DNA of 64,000 bases from DASSKK01 sp035690495 (GCA_035690495.1 DASSKK010000003.1:142992-206991); one strand, 5' to 3'; positions 1 to 9,362 are shown, numbered from the stretch's first letter. Notes: a model not told the origin generated them from the letters alone. Numbers and translations: made by a program.

Positions 1-15
1 ATCCGGGGGGATCGA

Positions 16-1137
16 ATGTCCGAGAACGCGGGCCTGGGGCGGGATGACCCCGAGAATGCGCTGCCGCCTGCCCGGACTGACTTCAGAGGGCCTACCGCAG
101 GCGACGACCGGACCGCGATGCTCGACCTGCTGGCGGAGACCATCGTCACCGGCCTCGGCTTCGGCGTCGCGGTGATCAACATCGTGCGGCCCGACGGAAA
201 CCTGCAGGTCGCCTCGGTGGCCGGCGACGAGGACGCCCGGGCCACCCTGCTCGGCACCGTCGACGCCGCCAAGACCTGGGACAAGCTGCTGGCCGCCAGC
301 GAGCCGTGGGGGCGACTGCGCTTCCTCGACCACCGCAACGCCGACGCCTTCGCCGACATGATGACGTGGGTGCCTGACCTGACGATGCTCGACTGCGATG
401 ACGCCTGGCACCCCGACGACGGGCTGTTCGCGCCGTTGATCGGCTCGGACGGCACCCGGGTCGGCATCCTGTCCGTGGACCTGCCTCCGGGCGGCCGCAG
501 GCCCGATGCGACCACGTGCCGCGCTCTGGAGGGATTCGCGGTCTCGACCGCGCTCGCCATCGAGCACGCCACCTTGCGGGCGCGCGCCGAGGCCTCGGAG
601 AACAAGCTGCGCGAGCGCGCCAGCTACGACTCCCTCACCGGCGTCGGCAACCGCTCGCTGTTCTTCGAACGGCTCGGCCATGCGCTCGACACCGGCCCGG
701 AGCGGCGGGCGATGCTCGCACTGGCCTTCATCGACCTGGACGGCTTCAAGCGCGTCAACGACGAGTACTCCCACGCGGTTGGTGACGACGTGCTCGTGGC
801 GGTGGCCGAACGACTGCGGTCGGTGGTGCGTCCGAGGGACACGCTGGTGCGCTGGGGGGGTGACGAGTTCCTGGTCCTGTTCGAGCACCTCGACGACGAG
901 GGGGACGTCGTACCGATCGTGGAGCGCATCCTGTACGCCGTTGCGCAGCCGTCCCCCGAGATCGGACCGGACGTTGCCGTGTCCGCCAGCATCGGCGTCG
1001 CATTCCAGGGACCACACGAGGAGCTCGATGCCGACGATCTGGTACGTCGTGCCGATGTCGCCATGTACCGAGCGAAGCGCTCCGGCGGGGGTGGGTTCGC
1101 GATCTACCAGCCGGTGCTGGAGGACGACCCGCGGTAG
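16..1137 (+). CDS. GAF-GGDEF diguanylate cyclase
   Basis: Predicted cytoplasmic diguanylate cyclase that makes c-di-GMP from two GTP. Residues about 35-190 look like a GAF sensor domain and about 205-365 like a GGDEF domain. The active-site motif is intact (RWGGDEF near residue 280) and is preceded by RPRD exactly five residues upstream, the RxxD inhibitory I-site that binds product. No transmembrane helix is visible, so the signal is probably a small cytosolic ligand. ATG at 16 follows a GGGGGG purine run at a workable ribosome-binding distance. The partner EAL/HD-GYP enzyme is not in the window. Activity is inferred from intact motifs; the GAF ligand cannot be read. Confidence 0.88.
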   Translation: MSENAGLGRDDPENALPPARTDFRGPTAGDDRTAMLDLLAETIVTGLGFGVAVINIVRPDGNLQVASVAGDEDARATLLGTVDAAKTWDKLLAASEPWGRLRFLDHRNADAFADMMTWVPDLTMLDCDDAWHPDDGLFAPLIGSDGTRVGILSVDLPPGGRRPDATTCRALEGFAVSTALAIEHATLRARAEASENKLRERASYDSLTGVGNRSLFFERLGHALDTGPERRAMLALAFIDLDGFKRVNDEYSHAVGDDVLVAVAERLRSVVRPRDTLVRWGGDEFLVLFEHLDDEGDVVPIVERILYAVAQPSPEIGPDVAVSASIGVAFQGPHEELDADDLVRRADVAMYRAKRSGGGGFAIYQPVLEDDPR

Positions 1138-1158
1138 CCGGTCAACGGCCCGGTGCGC

Positions 1159-1569
1159 TCAGCGGATCAGACAGAACGGATGACCGGCCGGGTCGAGATA
1201 GACCCGGAAGCCGCCGTCCTGCGACGGCTGGTGCTCATGCTTGGTCGCCCCGAGCGCAAGCGCCGACGGCTCGGCGGCGTCGATGTCGCCGACAGAGAAG
1301 TCGAGGTGGAACTGCTGCGGGTGCGCTCCGCCCGGCCATGTAGGGGTGACCCAGTCGTCGATGCGTTGGAAGGCAAGGGCTGTTCGCCCATCGGGGTTTT
1401 CCGGGCTGATACCGCCACCCGGAGGAGTCAAGGTCGCCCAGTCCCGGTCGGAGCCGTCCTCCAGCGACCAGCCCAGCAGCTCGGAGTAGAACCGGCCGAG
1501 CTCGAGGGCGTCGGGACAGTCGAGGATGACCATGTCGAGTACGGGGCGTGGTGGGTTCGGTGTGCTCAT
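1159..1569 (-). CDS. VOC-family (glyoxalase/bleomycin-resistance-like) protein
   Basis: A 136-residue single-module VOC-fold protein. The N-terminus (LDMVILDCPDALELGRFYSE) and the C-terminal LDPAGHPFCL are typical of the glyoxalase-like domain found in many actinobacterial paralogues, with the metal-ligand type His and Glu positions possible but not certain. Members bind or modify small molecules or act as resistance proteins; the substrate cannot be inferred. ATG 1569 is supported by a leaderless promoter box (TATCTT, 7 nt before the ATG). It converges on the cyclase gene, leaving only about 20 bp between stops. Confidence 0.8.
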   Translation of the reverse strand: MSTPNPPRPVLDMVILDCPDALELGRFYSELLGWSLEDGSDRDWATLTPPGGGISPENPDGRTALAFQRIDDWVTPTWPGGAHPQQFHLDFSVGDIDAAEPSALALGATKHEHQPSQDGGFRVYLDPAGHPFCLIR

Positions 1570-1576
1570 GCCAGCG

Positions 1577-1582
1577 AAGATA
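1577..1582 (-). promoter_or_regulatory. -10 box, leaderless start of the VOC gene
   Basis: TATCTT on the minus strand ends 7 nt before ATG 1569, matching the TAnnnT-N6/7-start pattern repeated throughout this window. Confidence 0.5.
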
Positions 1583-1636
1583 CCGACGGTTGCGGACGAC
1601 GTACTTCCGGAATGCCGTGACGCCTCTCGGTGCTCC

Positions 1637-1642
1637 TACCTT
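1637..1642 (+). promoter_or_regulatory. -10 box in front of the broken P-loop gene
   Basis: TACCTT followed by 7 nt and ATG 1650. The promoter pattern survives although the gene behind it is broken. Confidence 0.4.
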
Positions 1643-1649
1643 GCGGGCC

Positions 1650-1845
1650 ATGGCGCGAGTGCTGGGGACCGGGATGCCGGGCGTCGGCAAGTCGACGCTT
1701 CTCGACGCGCTCGCCTCTCATGGCGCCGTTTACGGTCGACACCGACTTCGTGTCATCGGGGCCAATGCTCTTCCCCGCTGACACGGTGAAGTGGAACGAT
1801 GACGCGAGGTTTCGGCTGGTGGCGGTCATCGTTGGTCAATGCCGG
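1650..1845 (+). pseudogene. Truncated, frameshifted P-loop kinase (AAA-type)
   Basis: From ATG 1650 the frame encodes MARVLGTGMPGVGKSTLLDA, a Walker A motif typical of small AAA/adenylate-kinase-like proteins, then stops after about 43 residues at 1781. In the next frame the family-like continuation VDTDFVSSGPMLFPADTVKW follows directly after GAVY, so a single extra base near 1733 explains the break. Similarity fades after about 1845, so the 3' end is also lost. A leaderless promoter pattern remains upstream. The frameshift could be a sequencing error, but the short length argues for real decay. Confidence 0.55.
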
Positions 1846-1930
1846 AAAACCAGTCCTGCGGAAACGCGTTCGCGGGAGCGTTGGGGGTCGTCAGCGATCG
1901 TGGGCCTCGGCTGGACTTCCTGCGGACCGC

Positions 1931-2170
1931 TCAGGCAGTGGCGGGCACGGCAAGCTCGCCGTGGGCGGCCGCCTCTCGCGCAGTGATCTGGTGGAAGAAC
2001 ACGATCGTGTCGTCGATCTCGTCGATCTGGACCCACGACCAGAAGCCAGGGCGGCCGGCGACGGCGACCGTACCAACCTTGATCCGAGGATTGCCGGCGG
2101 GAAGGCGCGCGAAGTTCCGCTCGTCGTCGTCCTCCATGTTGAGGTCGGCGTCGATGTCGATCTGGATCAT
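1931..2170 (-). CDS. Small acidic protein of unknown function
   Basis: A 79-residue acidic protein starting MIQIDIDADLNMEDDDERNF. It reads as a real gene: high third-position GC, no signal peptide or membrane segment, and close coupling to the upstream 150-residue gene (12 nt between that stop and this ATG). No family is recognised. The strand-like N-terminus followed by two possible beta strands (VGTVAVAG, FWSWVQIDEI) suggests a small beta-rich domain, perhaps an accessory to the upstream protein. Function unknown. Confidence 0.55.
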   Translation of the reverse strand: MIQIDIDADLNMEDDDERNFARLPAGNPRIKVGTVAVAGRPGFWSWVQIDEIDDTIVFFHQITAREAAAHGELAVPATA

Positions 2171-2182
2171 CGTGGCCTCCTC

Positions 2183-2635
2183 TCAGCCCGGGTCCGGCTC
2201 GAACAGATGGTTCTCGACAAGAGTGTAGGTCGCCCGGAGGAAGCGGTCGACGAGTTCCTCGGCGCTGGCCCCGGTCAACCGCATAGGCCCCGCAGCCTGG
2301 CGACCAGCGGCTCCGAGGATCGTGTCGACGTGCGGCGCCTTCCCACTCAGGACGATGCCGAGCCCCTGGCTCCGGAGCTCCCCCGCGGTGAACATCGCCA
2401 CCCGATGCGCCTTCCGCGCCTTCTGTTCGAGCACCCGATCCAGTGTCCAAGGCTCGGAGATCGCCCAGAGGGAGAGCCCGTAGTAGCCGAAGGTGTCGAA
2501 GTTGACAGTCGAGTCCGCGATCAGCGCGGCGCGGTCGAAGACCCGTCCATCGGGGTAGGCATCGAACAGCGACCGCACCAGTACCGCGCCATCGGGCAAT
2601 GCTGGCTCGTCACGGATGAGCCGTCGTCGCACCAC
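2183..2635 (-). CDS. Hypothetical protein, first gene of a two-gene operon
   Basis: A 150-residue soluble protein, probably starting at GTG 2635 (MVRRRLIRDEPALPDGAVLV). Codon use matches the neighbourhood. The segments MRLTGASAEELVDRFLRATY and FDTFGYYGLSLWAIS are distinctive, but no family is recognised. It ends 12 nt before the small acidic gene at 2170, so the two are probably co-expressed and may interact. They lie between a broken kinase gene and ychF, in a stretch that looks accessory. The 259 nt between this start and the ychF stop holds no ORF or clear signal. Confidence 0.5.
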   Translation of the reverse strand: MVRRRLIRDEPALPDGAVLVRSLFDAYPDGRVFDRAALIADSTVNFDTFGYYGLSLWAISEPWTLDRVLEQKARKAHRVAMFTAGELRSQGLGIVLSGKAPHVDTILGAAGRQAAGPMRLTGASAEELVDRFLRATYTLVENHLFEPDPG

Positions 2636-2894
2636 TGGCCGACCGTTTCATCGAGTGCCGACCGTTCGGATCGGCGATCACCATCTCGCCTCCCGTCCCG
2701 ACGGTTGAGGCAGCGACGAGCGGACCGCTGGCGACCAGGGTCAAAGAGAGTCCTCGCCGAACATTGGTGTGGCGAGGTAGTGACCCCGTGTTGATGGCGA
2801 GGTCGGCCGGAAGGTCAGCACCGTCGACGATCCCGAAGGACTCCGGCGACCAGGCTGAGTCCCCGGTCGCGCGGGGGGAGCAAGCGTGCTGGCT

Positions 2895-3971
<1,077 letters not shown>

Positions 3972-3977
3972 GGGACG

Positions 3978-3983
3978 AGGCTA
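3978..3983 (-). promoter_or_regulatory. -10 box, leaderless ychF start
   Basis: TAGCCT, then exactly 6 nt, then GTG 3971 on the minus strand. Confidence 0.55.
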
Positions 3984-4029
3984 GCGAGCGCCCGGGCTGG
4001 GTCCCAATCGGCGCTTGGTGGCCCCGCCC

Positions 4030-4035
4030 TAGGGT
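4030..4035 (+). promoter_or_regulatory. -10 box, leaderless exonuclease III start
   Basis: TAGGGT, then exactly 6 nt, then GTG 4042. The same hexamer and spacing recur before xseA. Confidence 0.6.
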
Positions 4036-4041
4036 GAGCCG

Positions 4042-4833
4042 GTGCGCATTGCCACCTGGAACGTGAACTCCGTCCGCTCCCGGATCGACCGGGTCGAGGC
4101 GTTCGTGGAGCGGCACGGCATCGACGTACTCGCGCTCCAGGAGACCAAGGCGCGCGACGACCAGTGGCCGCTGATGGGGCTGCAGGCGCTGGGGTACGAC
4201 GTCGCGACCTACGGGTTCAACCAGTGGAACGGGGTGGCGATCGCGTCCCGGGTCGGGCTGGACGACGTGCGGCTCGGCTTCGACGGAATGCCCGGGTACG
4301 GCGAGCCCGTCGCCGCCGAGGCCAGGGCGATCGGCGCGCGCTGCGCCGGTGTGGACCTGTGGTCGCTCTACGTCCCGAACGGCCGCACCCTCGACGATCC
4401 GCACCTGGTGTACAAGCTCGAGTGGCTGAAGGCGTTGCGCGATAGCGCGGCCGGCTGGCTCGAAAAGGACCGCGACGCCCAGATCGCACTCGTCGGCGAC
4501 TGGAACATCGCGCCGTTCGACGAGGACGTGTTCGACATGACGCGGTTCGCCAGGAGCACCCATGTCTCCGCGCCGGAGCGGGCGGCCTTCCATGCCGTCG
4601 TCGAAGCCGGCTTCGCCGACGTCGTACGCCCGCACACGCCGGGCCCGGAGGTCTACACCTACTGGGACTACTACCGGCAGCGGTTCGAACGCAACCGCGG
4701 GATGCGCATCGACTTCGTCCTCGGCTCCCCCGCGCTTGCGAAACGGGTGAGCGGAGCGTTCATCGACCGCGAGGAGCGGGCCGGCAAGGGCGCCAGCGAC
4801 CACGCGCCGGTGGTCGTCGACCTCGCCGACTGA
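4042..4833 (+). CDS. xthA: Exodeoxyribonuclease III
   Basis: Mg-dependent AP endonuclease and 3'-5' exonuclease for base-excision repair (EEP fold). Visible active-site motifs in order: ATWNVNSVRSR, LQETK with the metal-binding Glu, YVPNGR, LVGDWNIAP with the catalytic Asp and Asn, YWDYY, and the terminal SDHAPV with the catalytic Asp-His. At 263 residues it matches the family. GTG 4042 is chosen because the TAGGGT -10 box sits 6 nt upstream. Divergent from ychF; rmuC follows on the same strand about 100 bp later with its own start signal. Confidence 0.96.
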   Translation: MRIATWNVNSVRSRIDRVEAFVERHGIDVLALQETKARDDQWPLMGLQALGYDVATYGFNQWNGVAIASRVGLDDVRLGFDGMPGYGEPVAAEARAIGARCAGVDLWSLYVPNGRTLDDPHLVYKLEWLKALRDSAAGWLEKDRDAQIALVGDWNIAPFDEDVFDMTRFARSTHVSAPERAAFHAVVEAGFADVVRPHTPGPEVYTYWDYYRQRFERNRGMRIDFVLGSPALAKRVSGAFIDREERAGKGASDHAPVVVDLAD

Positions 4834-4920
4834 GCCCTCCCACCGCGGAGTCGTCGGCGGTCATGAGAACTCGACACGCGGGGCAGCCGCAGACGAATCG
4901 GGAATGTCGGTGCCCTCGGT

Positions 4921-4926
4921 GACACT
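4921..4926 (+). promoter_or_regulatory. Possible -10 box of rmuC
   Basis: GACACT lies 7 nt before ATG 4934. Position 1 departs from TAnnnT, so this is weaker than the other boxes, but it favours 4934 over the in-frame ATG at 4904. Confidence 0.3.
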
Positions 4927-4933
4927 GAGACAC

Positions 4934-6076
4934 ATGGACACCACGATGCGGTTCTTGCTGCCGCTGCTGATGGGGCTGGGCATCGGCGCGCTGATCGGAT
5001 TGCTGTGGGCCCGCTCCCGGGAGCAGGGGCAGGCAGCCGCGGCCTCGCAGCGCGCACTGGAGAGTCGCGCGGCCGACCAGGCCGTCGTCAAGGAAGGTCT
5101 CGCCCGCCTGCAGACGAGGCTGCACGACCTGGACACCCAGCGAACTGCGTGGCAGAGCGCCTTCAAGCAGCAGGTCGACGACGTGCGGCACTCCACCGAC
5201 CTGCTGCGAAGGGAGACGTTGTCGTTGTCGACGGCGCTGCGCCGGCCGCAGGTGCGTGGCCGGTGGGGCGAGATGCACCTGCGTCGCGCCGTCGAGCTGG
5301 CCGGGATGGTCGAGCGCTGCGACTTCTCCGAGCAGCACACCGTGAGCAGTGACGGGGGTCGGCTGCGACCGGACCTGGTGGTGCACCTCGCGGGTGGCAA
5401 GCAGGTCGTGGTCGACGCGAAGGTGCCGCTGGACGCGTTCCTGGACGCGACCTCAGCCGACGACGAACCGATCCGCGAGGCCCACCTCGCACGCCACGCC
5501 CGCCAGCTGCGCCAGCACGTCGACACGCTCGCCGCCAAGGCGTACTGGCGCTCGCTCCCGGCGACCCCGGAGTTCGTGGTAATGTTCGTGCCCGGCGAGT
5601 CGTTCCTGTCCGCGGCACTGGGTGCCGAGCCGGCGTTGATCGAGTACGCCGCCGAGCGGCAGGTCGTGCTCGCCACGCCGACCACCCTGATAGCGCTGCT
5701 GCGCACGGTCGCGCACGCCTGGACGGAGGCCAGACTGGCCGACGCGGCCCGCGACATCCACGCCCTTGGACGAGACCTGCACACCCGTCTGGCGACCATG
5801 GGTGGGCATCTGGAGAAGTTGGGCCGCTCGCTGACCAGCGCGGTCGGCGCCTACAACAGCGCGGTCGGCTCATTGGAGACGAGGGTGCTCGTGTCCGCCC
5901 GGCGGTTCAGTGATCTCGACCCGTCCGTCGAGGTGTTGACGGCCCCGCAACCGGTCAGCGAGGCCGTGCGACCGCTCGGTGCAGCAGAGCTTCTCGAGTC
6001 CGTCGCCGACCGACGTCCCGAGCTGCCCCACTTGGAGGCAGCCGAACCGGTCGACGACCACCGCGACACCGCGTGA
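4934..6076 (+). CDS. rmuC: DNA recombination protein RmuC
   Basis: Membrane-anchored RmuC-family protein thought to limit recombination between short inverted repeats; the fold contains a nuclease-like core. One N-terminal transmembrane helix (FLLPLLMGLGIGALIGLLW) is followed by a coiled-coil region and the RmuC domain, with the family signature VRGRWGEMHLRRAVELAGM and later VDAKVPLDAF and EFVVMFVPGE. From ATG 4934 it has 380 residues; an in-frame ATG at 4904 would add 10 non-conserved residues. It shares its neighbourhood with the repair nucleases XthA and XseAB. A 7-bp stem that could terminate transcription begins at its stop codon. Confidence 0.93.
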   Translation: MDTTMRFLLPLLMGLGIGALIGLLWARSREQGQAAAASQRALESRAADQAVVKEGLARLQTRLHDLDTQRTAWQSAFKQQVDDVRHSTDLLRRETLSLSTALRRPQVRGRWGEMHLRRAVELAGMVERCDFSEQHTVSSDGGRLRPDLVVHLAGGKQVVVDAKVPLDAFLDATSADDEPIREAHLARHARQLRQHVDTLAAKAYWRSLPATPEFVVMFVPGESFLSAALGAEPALIEYAAERQVVLATPTTLIALLRTVAHAWTEARLADAARDIHALGRDLHTRLATMGGHLEKLGRSLTSAVGAYNSAVGSLETRVLVSARRFSDLDPSVEVLTAPQPVSEAVRPLGAAELLESVADRRPELPHLEAAEPVDDHRDTA

Positions 6077-6100
6077 CCGGACCTCGCACGACTGTCCGGT
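6076..6100 (+). terminator. Short hairpin after rmuC
   Basis: ACCGGAC (6076-6082) pairs with GTCCGGT (6094-6100) around an 11-nt loop, immediately at the rmuC stop. No U tract follows, as is usual in actinobacteria. The rest of the gap to 6240 holds a repeat-like run near 6170 (GCTCGACACGCTCGACAGG) and no gene. Confidence 0.4.
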
Positions 6101-6239
6101 TCCTGCGCGGTCATGTCCTGATGGCTGGGTTTCCCCGCAGAGTGGTGCCTGAGGACATTAGCGCCGGGGCGAGAGGCTCGACACGCTCGACAGGCGGGGT
6201 GTGAGCAGGGAGGGCGGACGGCCCCCGGCTGGCGGCGAG

Positions 6240-7247
6240 TCAGGCCCGTGAGGCGGCGCGCAGGTCACGCCGCAGCTCGGGCGGCAGCGCGAACGTCAGC
6301 GACTCCTCGGCCGAGTGCACCGCCCTTGCGTCGGGGTACCCCCGCTCGGCGAGGTCGGCCAGCACGCCCTGCACCAGATCCTCGGGCACGGAGGCCCCGG
6401 AAGTGACGCTGACACTGTCCACTCCGTCGAACCAGGTGTCGTCGATCTCGGAGGCGTCGTCGACGCGATGTGCTGCCGTGGCGCCGGCCTCGAGAGCGAC
6501 CTCGGCCAGCCTCACCGAGTTCGAGGAGTTGCCGGAGCCGACGACGATGACCAGATCCGCGTCGCGGGCGATCTCCTTGACCGCCATCTGGCGGTTCTGC
6601 GTCGCGTAGCAGATGTCGTCGCTGGGCGGGTCCAGCAGCTGCGGGAACCGCTTCCGCAGCGCCTCGACGATCGTCATCGTCTCGTCCACGGACAGGGTCG
6701 TCTGGGAAAGCCAGGACACGCGCGCGGGATCGCGCACCTCCACGGTGGCCGCCTCCTCGGGTGACTGCACCAGCTGGATTCGCCCGGGCACCTCCCCCAT
6801 CGTCCCTTCGACCTCTTCGTGGCCGGCGTGCCCGATCAGCAGGATGTCGTAGTCCTCGCGGGCGAAACGACGGGCTTCGTGGTGCACCTTGGTGACCAAG
6901 GGGCAGGTTGCGTCGATCGTCTTCAGACGCCGCTGCTCCGCCTGCTCGTGGACATGCGGGGAGACTCCGTGGGCCGAGAACACGACCGTGGAACCCTCCG
7001 GCACCTCGTCGAGCTCCTCGACGAAGACCGCGCCGCGCTGCTCGAGCTCGGCGACCACATGCATGTTGTGGACGATCTGCTTGCGGACGTACACGGGAGC
7101 GCCGTACAGCTCCAGCGCCTTCTCCACGGTGATCACCGCCCGGTCGACCCCGGCGCAGTAGCCGCGGGGGGCGGCGAGCAGCACCGACCTTCCTTGCGCA
7201 GCGTCCGGATCAAGCACCGGCGGCATGCCCAGGTCCGAGGTCCTCAT
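6240..7247 (-). CDS. ispH: 4-Hydroxy-3-methylbut-2-enyl diphosphate reductase (IspH), housekeeping copy
   Basis: Last step of the MEP pathway: HMBPP to IPP plus DMAPP on a [4Fe-4S] cluster. The three cluster cysteines are visible in RGYCAGVDRA, DATCPLVTKVH and DDICYATQNR, with active-site His and Glu in SAHGVSPH and HEEVEGTMGE. ATG 7247 (MRTSDLG) is preferred to the upstream ATG 7256, because the latter overlaps the TACGAT -10 box and 7247 lies 7 nt after it. This is one of two IspH copies here; the other is fused to an HpnG-like domain in the hopanoid operon. Divergent from xseA. Confidence 0.96.
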   Translation of the reverse strand: MRTSDLGMPPVLDPDAAQGRSVLLAAPRGYCAGVDRAVITVEKALELYGAPVYVRKQIVHNMHVVAELEQRGAVFVEELDEVPEGSTVVFSAHGVSPHVHEQAEQRRLKTIDATCPLVTKVHHEARRFAREDYDILLIGHAGHEEVEGTMGEVPGRIQLVQSPEEAATVEVRDPARVSWLSQTTLSVDETMTIVEALRKRFPQLLDPPSDDICYATQNRQMAVKEIARDADLVIVVGSGNSSNSVRLAEVALEAGATAAHRVDDASEIDDTWFDGVDSVSVTSGASVPEDLVQGVLADLAERGYPDARAVHSAEESLTFALPPELRRDLRAASRA

Positions 7248-7254
7248 GACGCCC

Positions 7255-7260
7255 ATCGTA
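7255..7260 (-). promoter_or_regulatory. -10 box, leaderless ispH start
   Basis: TACGAT, 7 nt, ATG 7247 on the minus strand. It decides the start codon. Confidence 0.5.
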
Positions 7261-7272
7261 GGTGCCGTCCCC

Positions 7273-7278
7273 TAGGGT
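7273..7278 (+). promoter_or_regulatory. -10 box, leaderless xseA start
   Basis: TAGGGT, 6 nt, GTG 7285. The ispH and xseA boxes are about 12 bp apart in a compact divergent promoter. Confidence 0.6.
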
Positions 7279-7284
7279 GCCTGC

Positions 7285-8574
7285 GTGGCACTCGACACGT
7301 CCCTCCAGCACCCGGCTCCGGTGCGGCAGATCGCCAACCTGATCGCCGGCTGGGTGGACCGGCTCGGAGTTGTCTGGGTCGAAGGCCAGGTCGCCCAGAT
7401 ATCGCGACGCCAGGGCATGAACACCGTCTTCTTGACCCTGCGCGACCCGGTGGCCGACGTATCGGTGTCGGTGACCTGCTCCCGGCAGCTTTTCGACTCG
7501 CTGAACCCGCCCCTGGTCGAGGGTGCGGGAGTGGTGGTGCACGCCAAGCCGTCGTACTACCCCAACCGCGGCACGATGTCGCTGCGCGCCGACGACATCC
7601 GGATGATCGGACTCGGGGAGCTGCTGGCCAGGCTCGAGCGCCGCCGGCAGCTGCTGGCCGCCGAAGGGCTGTTCGCCCGCGAGCTCAAGCGGCCGCTGCC
7701 CTTCCTGCCGGGCGTGGTCGGACTGGTGACTGGACGCGAGTCCGCGGCCGAGCGGGACGTGCTCGACAACGCCCGGCGGCGCTGGCCGGCCGTCGCGTTC
7801 CGGGTGGTGAACACCGCGGTGCAAGGGCCCCACGCGGCCACGGAGGTGATCGGTGCGGTCGCCTCGCTGGACCGCGATCCCGACGTCGACGTGATCGTTG
7901 TCGCCCGCGGAGGCGGATCGGTGGAAGACCTGTTGCCGTTCTCCGACGAGGGGATGATCAGAGCAGTCGCGGCGACCCGCACACCGCTGGTTTCGGCGAT
8001 CGGCCATGAGTCCGATACGCCGCTGCTGGACCTGGTGGCCGACGTACGCGCCTCCACACCCACCGACGCCGCCAAGCTCGTGGTGCCCGATGTGGCCGAG
8101 GAGGCTCAGCGGGTGGCCGCGATGCGCGACCGGGGTCGCCGCGTGGTGCGCGCGTGGCTGGATCGCGAGACCCACCAGCTGGAAGTGCTCCGCTCGCGGC
8201 CGTGTCTGGCGGACCCCCGAAACCTCCTGCTGGAGCGTGCACGCGAGGTCGACGCGATGCGCGAGAGGATGCGGCGCGGCTTCGGCCACCGGCTGGACCG
8301 GGCGGCCGACGATCTCGACCACCGACTGGCCAGGGTGCGCAGCCTGTCCCCGCTGTCGACGCTGCGACGTGGGTACGCCGTCCTGTCCGACGCCGACGGC
8401 CGTGTCGTGGACGGGGTGGCCCGGGTCGGCGAGGGCGACCACGTCACGGTCCGGTTGCACGACGGCCGGATCGAGGCCCGGGTCGACACGGTCACCGAGT
8501 CACCACTCGATGACGAGGAGCGCGGGCACAGCGCCCATCTGGACGACGCCCTGCACACAGAGGAGGAGTCGTGA
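7285..8574 (+). CDS. xseA: Exodeoxyribonuclease VII large subunit
   Basis: Catalytic subunit of the single-strand-specific exonuclease VII, which acts in mismatch repair and damage processing with XseB. The N-terminal OB-fold (IAGWVDRLGVVWVEGQVAQI) is followed by the nuclease core with VARGGGSVEDLLPF and SAIGHESDTPL, then a long helical region for XseB binding and a C-terminal segment with TLRRGYAVL. 429 residues is normal. GTG 7285 follows a leaderless promoter pattern. Its stop overlaps the xseB start by 4 bp, coupling subunit synthesis. Confidence 0.96.
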   Translation: MALDTSLQHPAPVRQIANLIAGWVDRLGVVWVEGQVAQISRRQGMNTVFLTLRDPVADVSVSVTCSRQLFDSLNPPLVEGAGVVVHAKPSYYPNRGTMSLRADDIRMIGLGELLARLERRRQLLAAEGLFARELKRPLPFLPGVVGLVTGRESAAERDVLDNARRRWPAVAFRVVNTAVQGPHAATEVIGAVASLDRDPDVDVIVVARGGGSVEDLLPFSDEGMIRAVAATRTPLVSAIGHESDTPLLDLVADVRASTPTDAAKLVVPDVAEEAQRVAAMRDRGRRVVRAWLDRETHQLEVLRSRPCLADPRNLLLERAREVDAMRERMRRGFGHRLDRAADDLDHRLARVRSLSPLSTLRRGYAVLSDADGRVVDGVARVGEGDHVTVRLHDGRIEARVDTVTESPLDDEERGHSAHLDDALHTEEES

Positions 8575-8786
8575 CCGAGCAGAAGCTCACCTACGAACAG
8601 GCCCGGCAGGAGCTGGTGGAGGTGGTCGGCCGGCTCGAGTCGGGCGGCACCGACCTCGAGGAGTCGCTGGCCCTGTGGGAGCGGGGCGAGGAGCTCGCGA
8701 AGCTCTGCCAGTCCTGGCTCGACGGCGCTCGAGCACGGCTGGAGAAGGCGATCGCCGAGAAGAGCGACTCCACCGAACGGGGCTGA
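8571..8786 (+). CDS. xseB: Exodeoxyribonuclease VII small subunit
   Basis: A 71-residue helical small subunit that wraps around the XseA stalk. The family motif LTYEQARQELVEVVGRLE is followed by LEESLALWERGEELAKLCQ. It starts at GTG 8571 inside the xseA stop (4-bp overlap). The stop region is tandemly duplicated (22 bp twice), so a second copy of the last six codons and stop lies just behind the gene; the first stop ends translation. Confidence 0.94.
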   Translation: MTEQKLTYEQARQELVEVVGRLESGGTDLEESLALWERGEELAKLCQSWLDGARARLEKAIAEKSDSTERG

Positions 8787-8814
8787 TCTCAACACCGAAC
8801 GGGGCTGATCTCAA
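8771..8814. repeat. 22-bp exact tandem duplication over two gene ends
   Basis: Positions 8771-8792 and 8793-8814 are identical. The first copy contains the xseB stop, and the second reaches the stop of the convergent DUF4245 gene. It looks like a recent slippage event confined to the 3' ends. Confidence 0.85.
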
Positions 8815-9338
8815 CGGAGGCGGGCGAGGTAGCGCTCCAGCACCGCTCGAGGGACCTGGTGGCCGACGACCAGCACGGTGGTGCCGTCCGTGCGCCGGAC
8901 GAACGCCCGGTCGCCGCCGTCGTCGGTGTAGGTGCGCCAGCGGGAACCGGCCACGTGTGCGTCGGGACCCTTTCGGGCATGCGCGGAGACGTACCGGTGG
9001 ACCATCTCTGAGACCGGGTCGTGCGACTCCTCGAGCCCGATGTACCTGTTCTGGTCGGTCAGCACGCCCAGATGCCAGCTGGCGTGCGATCCGGGGAGGA
9101 AGCGCACGGTCGTGGCCCGCCACCCGTCCGGCAGGCTCCCCGGCGTCAGGATCGGAAAGTCAGCCTGCGCGGCCGCGTAGTGCGCCTCCTGCCGGTAGGA
9201 GACTGCGGGCGCGGGGTTGTTCGGAGTGCTCAACGCGTGGCCGAGCAGGCCGAGGGCCACCACGATGGCGACGACGACCACCATCGCGCCCACCATCGCT
9301 CCCACCGAGCGCTGGTAGCGGCCGGCACGTTGACTCAC
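8811..9338 (-). CDS. DUF4245-type single-pass membrane protein
   Basis: A 175-residue protein with a short basic N-terminus (SQRAGRYQRSVGA), one transmembrane helix (MVVVVAIVVALGLLG) and an extracytoplasmic domain containing LPDGWRATTVRF and WHLGVLTDQNRYIGLEES, features of the actinobacterial DUF4245 family. Its place beside xseB is the usual context. Role unknown. GTG 9338 is supported by GAGAAT exactly 6 nt upstream. An uninterrupted frame extends far upstream over the permease gene, but that is antisense to a clear membrane protein and should be ignored. Confidence 0.8.
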   Translation of the reverse strand: MSQRAGRYQRSVGAMVGAMVVVVAIVVALGLLGHALSTPNNPAPAVSYRQEAHYAAAQADFPILTPGSLPDGWRATTVRFLPGSHASWHLGVLTDQNRYIGLEESHDPVSEMVHRYVSAHARKGPDAHVAGSRWRTYTDDGGDRAFVRRTDGTTVLVVGHQVPRAVLERYLARLR

Positions 9339-9344
9339 CACCCG

Positions 9345-9350
9345 ATTCTC
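9345..9350 (-). promoter_or_regulatory. Possible -10 box of the DUF4245 gene
   Basis: GAGAAT followed by 6 nt and GTG 9338. The first base departs from TAnnnT. Confidence 0.3.
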
Positions 9351-9362
9351 GCAGCCGGGAAG

